Source of the DNA: Streptomyces tsukubensis
Lineage (GTDB): Bacteria; Actinomycetota; Actinomycetes; Streptomycetales; Streptomycetaceae
Reading direction: 5' to 3'
DNA length: 64,000 nucleotides
NCBI RefSeq assembly: GCF_009296025.1
Contig: NZ_CP045178.1
Span: 7,502,001 to 7,566,000, forward strand
How positions within the stretch are numbered: position 1 is the stretch's first letter; each line of letters begins with the position of its first letter. Under the pieces are notes generated by a model. The model saw nothing but the letters and a program-made list of their open reading frames with translations. It had not been told where the DNA came from and did no database searches. Below, one piece after another: positions 52,624-64,000 of the stretch. Both the position numbers and the translations under genes were made by a program.

Positions 52624-54063
52624 TCAGCTCTCGATCTCGGTCTTGTCGCCGCCCCAGAGGGTGTGGAAGGTGCCTTCGCGGTCGGTGCGGTGGTAGGTGT
52701 GTGCGCCGAAGTAGTCGCGTTGTCCCTGGGTGAGTGCTGCGGGGAGGCGTTCGGCGCGCAGGGAGTCGTAGTAGGCGAGGGCGGCGGCGAATCCGGGGGT
52801 GGGGACGCCCTGGGTGACCGCGGCGGCGACGACGTCCCGCCAGTCGTCCTGTGCGGCGGCGATCTCGTCGGCGAAGTCCTTGTCGGCGAGGAGGCTCGGG
52901 AGCTGGGGCTGGGCTTCGTAGGCGCCGGTGATCCTGTCGAGGAAGGCGGCGCGGATGATGCAGCCGCCCCGCCAGATCGCGGCGACCTTGCCGAGGTCGA
53001 CGTTCCAGCCGTACTCCTCGCTTCCTGCGGCGATCTCGTGGAAGCCTTGGGTGTAAGAGACGATCTTCGACGCGTACAGGGCCTGCTCCACCCGGTCGGC
53101 GAAGGCCGCCGCCTCGTCCTTGCCGAGTGTTCGGGCCGTGGGTCCTGCCAGGTGGCGGGAGGACTCGCGCAGGTCGGCGTGACCGGAGACGGACCGTGCG
53201 AAGACGGCCTCGGCGATCCCGGAGACCGGGACCCCTAGGTCGAGGGCGATCTGCACGGTCCAGCGGCCGGTGCCCTTCTGCTCGGCCTGGTCGAGGACGA
53301 CGTCGACGAAGGGCTTGCCCGTGGCCGCGTCGACGTGGGAGAGCACCTCGGCGGTGATGTCGATGAGGTAGGAGTCCAGGCGTCCCTCGTTCCAGGTGCG
53401 GAAGATGTCCGCGATCTGTGTGGGGGAGTAGCCGGCCACGTCACGCAGGAGTTGGTAGGCCTCGCCGATGAGCTGCATGTCGGCGTACTCGATGCCGTTG
53501 TGCGCCATCTTGACGAAGTGGCCCGCCCCGTCCGGGCCGACGTGCGTGACGCAGGGAGCGCCGTCCTTGGCCTTCGCTGAGATCTTCTCCAGCATCGGGC
53601 CGAGGGAGGCGTAGGACTCCTTCGAGCCGCCCGGCATGATGCTGGGACCGTTGAGGGCCCCTTCCTCCCCGCCGGAGATGCCGGTGCCGACGAAGTGGAT
53701 GCCCTGCTCACGCAGTTCCTTCTCGCGGCGCCGGGTGTCGGCGAAGTGGGCGTTGCCTCCGTCGATGATCATGTCGCCCTCCTCAAGCAGAGGGGCGAAT
53801 TCCTTGATCACGGCATCTGTGGGGTCACCGGCCTTCACCATGATGACCAGACGCCGTGGCCTTTCCAGGGCCGCCACGAAATTCTCGGCACTCTCGGCGG
53901 CGATGAAATCACCCTCATCGCCGAACTGTTCCACGAGTGCGTGGGTGCGAGCGGCTGTGCGGTTGTGCAGGGCGACGGTGTATCCGTTGCGTGCGAAGTT
54001 CCGGGCCAGGTTGCGTCCCATGACGGCAAGTCCTGTGACACCGATCTGTGCTGTGTTGCTCAT
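52624..54063 (-). CDS. gnd: 6-phosphogluconate dehydrogenase (decarboxylating)
   Basis: The 479-residue enzyme oxidises and decarboxylates 6-phosphogluconate to ribulose 5-phosphate with NADP, in the pentose phosphate pathway. It starts MSNTAQIGVTGLAVMGRNLARNFA and has the VKAGDPTD and IIDGGNAHF regions, GTGISGGEEGALNGPSIMPGG, KMAHNGIEYADMQLIGE (catalytic Lys and substrate contacts) and the C-terminal domain AIWRGGCIIRAAFL. Length is that of the long-chain form. It lies beside the NRPS genes, but a metabolic link is not shown. Confidence 0.96.
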   Translation of the reverse strand: MSNTAQIGVTGLAVMGRNLARNFARNGYTVALHNRTAARTHALVEQFGDEGDFIAAESAENFVAALERPRRLVIMVKAGDPTDAVIKEFAPLLEEGDMIIDGGNAHFADTRRREKELREQGIHFVGTGISGGEEGALNGPSIMPGGSKESYASLGPMLEKISAKAKDGAPCVTHVGPDGAGHFVKMAHNGIEYADMQLIGEAYQLLRDVAGYSPTQIADIFRTWNEGRLDSYLIDITAEVLSHVDAATGKPFVDVVLDQAEQKGTGRWTVQIALDLGVPVSGIAEAVFARSVSGHADLRESSRHLAGPTARTLGKDEAAAFADRVEQALYASKIVSYTQGFHEIAAGSEEYGWNVDLGKVAAIWRGGCIIRAAFLDRITGAYEAQPQLPSLLADKDFADEIAAAQDDWRDVVAAAVTQGVPTPGFAAALAYYDSLRAERLPAALTQGQRDYFGAHTYHRTDREGTFHTLWGGDKTEIES

Positions 54064-54570
54064 TGTGGCTCTGCCTACTTCCGGTCTCGTGGTGTTCGGC
54101 AGTTCGACCGACCGCCAGGGGGGGGGAACGCGCTCCCGAGCTTATGAGGTGCAGGTGACCGCGGACCAGCCCGAGGCTAGCGGTTCGAGGTCTCCGTACA
54201 GGCCGGTGTGGTGCGCGGCGCCGAGTTCGCGGGTCCTTTCCGCCGGGCCCGTGGCATACGGGTGCGAGGTGGACCGGGCCGGGAACCGGTACCGCCGACG
54301 CCGGGCCGCGACGAGGCGGTGTGGGCCGGGGCGGCGTCGGAGGTGCAGGGAGACGTGCCCCGTCGTCACCCTTCCTCGCCCCCCCGAGCGCACGTTCCGC
54401 ACGGTGGCGGAACCCGTCGGAGCACGGTCGCCGAGTCACGCCGGTGGATCGAGGTCAGGACATCACTGAATAGACATGACGGTCTTTGATTTCCGGCGTT
54501 GCAGGTCGGGTAATCGGGGTGTCGGGTAAACGGCAAGAATTCGGCCACGTGAGAAGAAGGGCTGTTGATT

Positions 54571-54596
54571 ATGATCCTTCGCCGGGGCAGGATCAT
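54571..54596. promoter_or_regulatory. Inverted repeat ATGATCCT-N10-AGGATCAT
   Basis: ATGATCCT (54571-54578) and AGGATCAT (54589-54596) are perfect inverted copies, 285 bp before the NRPS start. They do not match the DmdR iron box. A dedicated regulator could bind. Confidence 0.55.
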
Positions 54597-54733
54597 CGCC
54601 GGTAACGAAAGTGAATAATGGGGCGGCTGGGTAGGGCGCGGTTCGTTACGGGCCGGTGCCGAAGTGGTCCGCGCCCCGGCGACGAGAGGGTCGGTTCGCC
54701 AGAGAAGGGAAGAGCTGGTTCTGCTATGCCGCT

Positions 54734-54749
54734 GACATGCCTGTGTCAT
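54734..54749. promoter_or_regulatory. Dyad TGACA-N6-TGTCA near an AT-rich stretch
   Basis: TGACA (54734-54738) and TGTCA (54745-54749) are followed by ATATTTT, a possible -10, about 130 bp before the NRPS start. It could be an operator at the promoter. Confidence 0.45.
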
Positions 54750-54880
54750 ATTTTCCCGTCTCTCCGCGCCTTTCCGCGGTGAAGAGCGCACGCACCACCT
54801 GACCGTCCGTCTGTACGCACGACGGTGCGACGGATGGCACCTTCCACGCCCTCTCCTCTGAATCGGTAGGGAGACCCGAG

Positions 54881-60211
<5,331 letters not shown>

Positions 60212-60212
60212 C

Positions 60213-63200
60213 ATGAGCGCATCCTGGCAGCCCATCATCCGTACCGGCGGGACGACGGCGCCGCTCTCCGCCGGTCAGCGGTCCCTGTGGTTCCTCGACC
60301 GGCGGGCACCGGGGACGGCCACCTACAACCTGCCCTGGGTCCAGCGGCTGCGCGGCCGGCTCGACCCGGCTCTGGTGGAGCGCGCCCTGCGCGGGGTCGT
60401 CGAGCGCCACGAGGTCCTGCGCACGGTGTTCTCGCCGGCGCTCGGGGAGCCGAGACAGGTGGTCCGCCCGGAGGCCGACGTGCCGTTCACCGTGCGTGAC
60501 CTCACCGATGAGCCGGACCCGGAGACCCGGTCGGCGCAGCTGCTGCACGAGGTGGTGCGCCGGCCGTTCGACCTGGAGAAGGGACCGCTGCTGCGCGGCT
60601 GCCTCCTCAGGACGGGCCAGGACCAGTGGGCCCTCGCGGTCGTCTTCCACCACATCGTCTGGGACGAGCTGTCCACCTCCGTCTTCGAACGTGAGCTGGT
60701 CGAGCTGTACGACGCCGCGGAGCACGGCAGGCCGCCGGGCCTGGCACCGCTTCCTGTGCACTTCGCCGACTACGCCCGCTGGCAGCGGGGCCGGATGACG
60801 GGCTCCGCCTACGAGCGCGAACTCAACTACTGGGACAAGCGGTTGGGTGACGCGCCGAAGTCGTCCGTACTGCCCGCCGACCGCCGACGCCCCGCGGCCC
60901 AGACCTTCCGCGGCGCCACGGCCACCGTGCCACTGTCCGAGGGCTTGCTGGACCGGACGCGCGACCTGGCCCAACAGGAGGGCGTCACCGGCTTCATGGT
61001 GCTGCTGGCCGCCTTCGCCACCCTCATGCACCGGCACAGCGGCCAGGCCGACCTGGTGGTGGGCACCCCGGTGGCCGGCCGTGACCGGCTGGAACTCGAA
61101 GGCCTGCTCGGCTACTTCGTGAACATGCTGGCGCTGCGCATCGACCTGGGAGCGGAGCCGACCTTCAGACAGTTGCTCGACCGGGTCCGCGACACCGTGC
61201 TGGAGGACTTCGACCACCAGGACGTGCCGTTCGAAGCCGTGGTCGACCGGGTGACCACCGACCGATCGGCCGGCCACTCGCCCCTGGTGCAGGTGGTCTT
61301 CGGCTACCACACCAGCCGGGGTGCGGACCGGCTGCGCATCGGGGACGCCGTCGGCAGCCCGCTCCCCACCGACACCGGCACCGCCAAGTTCGACCTGATC
61401 TGGTCGGTCTGTGACGAGGACGCCGGTGCGTCGATCGAAGTCGAGTACAACACGGACCTCTTCGACGAGGCGACCGTGGTGCGGATGGCCGGGCGCTACG
61501 TGCGGCTGATGGAGGCCGTGACGGCGGACCCCGAGACCGGGGTGGGGGTGGTCGACCTGCTCACCGACGAGGATCGCGTGGTGGTCGAGCCGGTGGCCGC
61601 CCCCCGGACCCCGGTCGGCGCCCGGCTGCACGAGACGTTCGAACGGGTGGCGGCGGAACACCCCGGGCGCACGGCGGTCAGCCAGGACGGGCAGCACCTC
61701 ACCTATGCGGAGCTGAACAGCCGGGCCAACCGGCTGGCCCGATACCTCCAATCGCGTGGCGTCAAGCGCGGAGACCGGGTCGGGCTCTCGCTGGAACGCG
61801 GTCCTGCCCAGGTGGAGGCGGTCCTCGCGGTGCTCAAGGCGGGAGCCGCCTACGTACCCGTCAACCCCGCCGACCCGGTCGGCCGGCGGGAGACGGTCCT
61901 CGGTGACGCCGAGGTCCTGTTGGTGCTCGGCGACGAGGACGTGGCCGCTGCGGGGGCATCCGAGGCGTGGCCCGAGGGGAACCTGCCGGTCGCCGGTTCG
62001 GCCGAGGACTCCGCGTACGTGATCTTCACCTCCGGCTCCACCGGGCGCCCCAAGGGCGTGGAGGTGGCACACCGCAACGTCGCCGCCCTCTTCGAGGCGG
62101 TTGCCGACAGGTTCGCCTTCGGTCCGCACGACGTGTGGACCGCGTTCCACTCCTACGCCTTCGACTTCTCCGTATGGGAGATGTGGGGAGCCCTGCTGTA
62201 CGGGGGACGACTGGTGGTGGTACCCCTGGCGACCGCCAGGGCACCCGGGCACTTCGCCGAACTGCTGGTACGCGAGGAGGTCACCATCCTCAGCCAGACC
62301 CCGTCCGCGCTGGCCCAGCTCACCGCCGCGCTGGCCGAACTCCCCGCCCCCGCTGAGAAACTGCGGTGGGTGGTGCTGGGCGGCGAGGCGTTGCAGCCGC
62401 ACCACGTCGCCCACTGGTTCGAGCGGGCCAAGGCCCCTGGGGCCCGCCTGTGCAACATGTACGGGATCACCGAGACCACCGTGCACGTGACCGCCCACGA
62501 GATCGACTCCCCGCGCGCCTTCGACCACAGCGTCATCGGCCGCCCCCTGCCGCACCTGTCCGTCGCGGTGCTCGATCCGCACGGCGCGCCGGTGCCGATC
62601 GGCGTGGTGGGGGAGATGGTGATCGGCGGGTCCGGCGTGGCCAAGGGGTACGTGGGCAATCCCGAACTGACCGCCCGGAGGTTCACTCCCGGGCCGGTGC
62701 TCCACGACGACTCACCGTGGTACCGCTCGGGCGACCTGGCCCGGTGGCGGGAGGACGGCACCCTGGAATACCGGGGCCGCGGCGACGACCAGGTGAAAAT
62801 CCGCGGCTTCCGGGTCGAGCCGGGCGAGATCCGCCACGCCCTCCTCGCGCACCCGCGCGTCGAGGACTGCGCGGTGGTCGCGCACCACGAACGGGACACC
62901 CCGCCCTACCTGGTCGCCTACGTGGTGGGCCTGGCCGGCTCCGCCGAGGTCCGCGCCTTCCTCGGCTCCCGGCTCGCCGCCCACCTGATGCCCTCCATCA
63001 TCATGTCGCTGGACGCACTGCCGCTCACCTCCAACGGCAAGGTGGACCTGCGCGCACTGCCCGACCCCCGGGCCGAACGGGAGGCCGAGCACACCGCACC
63101 GGGCACGGAGGCGGAGCGGCTGGTCGCTGAGGCGTGGCAGGAGGTACTCGGCCTGGAGGACGTCGGCAGGGAGGACAACTTCTTCTCCCTCGGCGGCGAC

Positions 63201-64000
63201 TCCATCCGCAGCGTCCAGGTGGCGGGCATGCTCCGCGAACACGGGTACGAGCTGGACCTGGAGGCGTTCTTCACCACCCCGGTACTGGCCGAACTGGCGC
63301 CCCGGCTGCGACGGGCGGACGCGATCACCGACACCGGCGGCCCGGTGCCCTTCGCGCTGGTCCCCGCGGCCGACCGCGACTACCTTCCGGCCGGACTGGA
63401 CGACGCCTACCCCATGACCTCCATGCAGCTCGCCATGGTCTACCACATGGAGGCGGACCCGGGGCGCCGTCCTTACCAGAACGTCAACAGCTACCGGATG
63501 TCGGGTGCGTTCGACGAGCGGGCGTTCGCCGCCGCCCTCACCGAGGTCACGCACCGGCACCCGGTGCTGCGTACCGGTTTCGACGTGGTCTCCTTCAGCC
63601 GTCCGATGCAACTGGTCCACCGGGACACGCCGGTGCCCCTGGTCGTCGAGGACCTGCGTGCCCTGGGCGAGTCCGCGCAACTGGCCCGTGTCGAGGAGCG
63701 GGCGCTCCAGGAGTGGGCCGTCCCCTTCGACCTCGCCACCGCTCCCTTGCTGCGGGTCCTCGTCCAGCGCCTGGCCGAGGACGTCTACCAACTCACCCTG
63801 GTCGAGCACCACGCCATCCTGGACGGCTGGAGCTTCACCTCGCTCTTCACCGAACTGCTGGAGCGGCACGCCGCACTGCGCGACGATCCGACGAGCCCTC
63901 CGGCGCCCGCGCCCACCTCCCTCTTCCGGGACTATGTGGCCCTGGAGGCCGCCGCCCAGGAGTCAGCGGCGTCCCGGGAGTTCTGGGAGCGGCGGATGTC
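60213..64000 (+). CDS. Non-ribosomal peptide synthetase, C-A-PCP-C (cut by right window edge)
   Basis: ATG 60213 begins a second NRPS one base after the first stop; at least 1262 residues are visible and the frame is still open. C2 (~15-440) has HHIVWDELS (again DE rather than DG) and GTPVAGRDRLELEGLLGYF. A3 (~465-960) has FTSGSTGRPKG, SYAFDFSVWEMWG and NMYGITET, reading D-F-W-S-V-G-M-V-H-K, the Thr code with Ser at the fourth position. PCP3 has FFSLGGDSIRS. The following C3 has the standard HHAILDGWS. With the upstream gene it predicts X-Ser-Thr plus further residues. No MbtH-like, epimerase or transport gene is in the window. Confidence 0.95.
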   Translation, partial: MSASWQPIIRTGGTTAPLSAGQRSLWFLDRRAPGTATYNLPWVQRLRGRLDPALVERALRGVVERHEVLRTVFSPALGEPRQVVRPEADVPFTVRDLTDEPDPETRSAQLLHEVVRRPFDLEKGPLLRGCLLRTGQDQWALAVVFHHIVWDELSTSVFERELVELYDAAEHGRPPGLAPLPVHFADYARWQRGRMTGSAYERELNYWDKRLGDAPKSSVLPADRRRPAAQTFRGATATVPLSEGLLDRTRDLAQQEGVTGFMVLLAAFATLMHRHSGQADLVVGTPVAGRDRLELEGLLGYFVNMLALRIDLGAEPTFRQLLDRVRDTVLEDFDHQDVPFEAVVDRVTTDRSAGHSPLVQVVFGYHTSRGADRLRIGDAVGSPLPTDTGTAKFDLIWSVCDEDAGASIEVEYNTDLFDEATVVRMAGRYVRLMEAVTADPETGVGVVDLLTDEDRVVVEPVAAPRTPVGARLHETFERVAAEHPGRTAVSQDGQHLTYAELNSRANRLARYLQSRGVKRGDRVGLSLERGPAQVEAVLAVLKAGAAYVPVNPADPVGRRETVLGDAEVLLVLGDEDVAAAGASEAWPEGNLPVAGSAEDSAYVIFTSGSTGRPKGVEVAHRNVAALFEAVADRFAFGPHDVWTAFHSYAFDFSVWEMWGALLYGGRLVVVPLATARAPGHFAELLVREEVTILSQTPSALAQLTAALAELPAPAEKLRWVVLGGEALQPHHVAHWFERAKAPGARLCNMYGITETTVHVTAHEIDSPRAFDHSVIGRPLPHLSVAVLDPHGAPVPIGVVGEMVIGGSGVAKGYVGNPELTARRFTPGPVLHDDSPWYRSGDLARWREDGTLEYRGRGDDQVKIRGFRVEPGEIRHALLAHPRVEDCAVVAHHERDTPPYLVAYVVGLAGSAEVRAFLGSRLAAHLMPSIIMSLDALPLTSNGKVDLRALPDPRAEREAEHTAPGTEAERLVAEAWQEVLGLEDVGREDNFFSLGGDSIRSVQVAGMLREHGYELDLEAFFTTPVLAELAPRLRRADAITDTGGPVPFALVPAADRDYLPAGLDDAYPMTSMQLAMVYHMEADPGRRPYQNVNSYRMSGAFDERAFAAALTEVTHRHPVLRTGFDVVSFSRPMQLVHRDTPVPLVVEDLRALGESAQLARVEERALQEWAVPFDLATAPLLRVLVQRLAEDVYQLTLVEHHAILDGWSFTSLFTELLERHAALRDDPTSPPAPAPTSLFRDYVALEAAAQESAASREFWERRM

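Larger units (their letters stand above)
54064..54880. other. Control region before the NRPS operon
   Basis: The 817 bp between gnd and the NRPS start lack a credible gene. The part from 54460 to 54780 is distinctly AT-rich for this genome and holds two dyads listed separately. Confidence 0.6.

Noticed and set aside
54571..54596. Iron-regulator (DmdR-type) box before the NRPS
   Set aside because: The dyad sequence is ATGATCCT/AGGATCAT and does not resemble the TTAGGTTAG-type box, so a siderophore role is not claimed from it.

Overview
The window is high-GC actinobacterial DNA, almost certainly from a Streptomyces. The evidence is strong G/C at third codon positions, frequent GTG starts, two rare in-frame TTA (bldA-type) codons, Tat and lipoprotein signals, an F420-dependent oxidoreductase, a SoxR-type promoter in front of an ABC exporter, and secondary-metabolite genes. 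No rRNA, tRNA, CRISPR array, integrase or intact insertion sequence was seen.

Layout. (1) 1-13.1 kb is an extracellular-polysaccharide locus: a polymerase-like membrane protein cut by the window edge, a hexapeptide acetyltransferase, a family-4 glycosyltransferase, a lipoprotein, a large secreted FN3/LamG/CBM96-like protein, GDP-mannose 4,6-dehydratase (gmd), GDP-fucose synthase (fcl), a polyprenyl glycosylphosphotransferase and a GH71/99-like glucanase. Together these could make, export and trim a deoxyhexose-containing glycan. (2) 13.1-19.9 kb holds a leaderless ABC exporter under a textbook SoxR box, a HAD phosphatase, an F420 LLM-class oxidoreductase, an M14-type peptidase and a type II thioesterase. 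(3) 19.9-28.0 kb is a sugar uptake and catabolism regulon: binding protein, two permeases, PfkB kinase, GH4 glycosidase and SIS-domain isomerase, with a divergent DeoR regulator. (4) 28.7-33.1 kb has an MFS exporter with a divergent MarR regulator, and a TetR regulator with a divergent two-gene operon for a membrane protein and a secreted SRPBCC protein, with a clear operator. (5) 33.3-39.8 kb has a PLP dehydratase followed by a compact RiPP locus: a 59-aa precursor, an aminoglycoside-phosphotransferase-like kinase and an 850-aa HopA1-LanC fusion. Its parts resemble class V lanthipeptide synthetases. (6) 40.4-52.2 kb is accessory DNA: panD, a proline-rich peptide, a scar of the 6-phosphogluconate dehydrogenase gene, methyltransferases, a STAND-WD40 protein, three small secreted two-cysteine (SH3-like) proteins in a row, a PAP2 phosphatase, transposase and monooxygenase fragments, and an I36-type protease inhibitor. 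(7) 52.6-64 kb has the intact gnd gene and then two NRPS genes (A-PCP-C-A-PCP, then C-A-PCP-C running off the end). Their readable A-domain codes point to Ser and Thr.

The most interesting item is the RiPP locus, because its lyase-like and cyclase-like domains are fused and the gene carries three separate in-frame repeat expansions. Also worth attention are the SoxR-controlled exporter, the gnd 3'-end duplication that brackets the 41.4-52.6 kb accessory segment, and the unusual NRPS condensation domains. All functions are read from sequence features only; no database search was possible.
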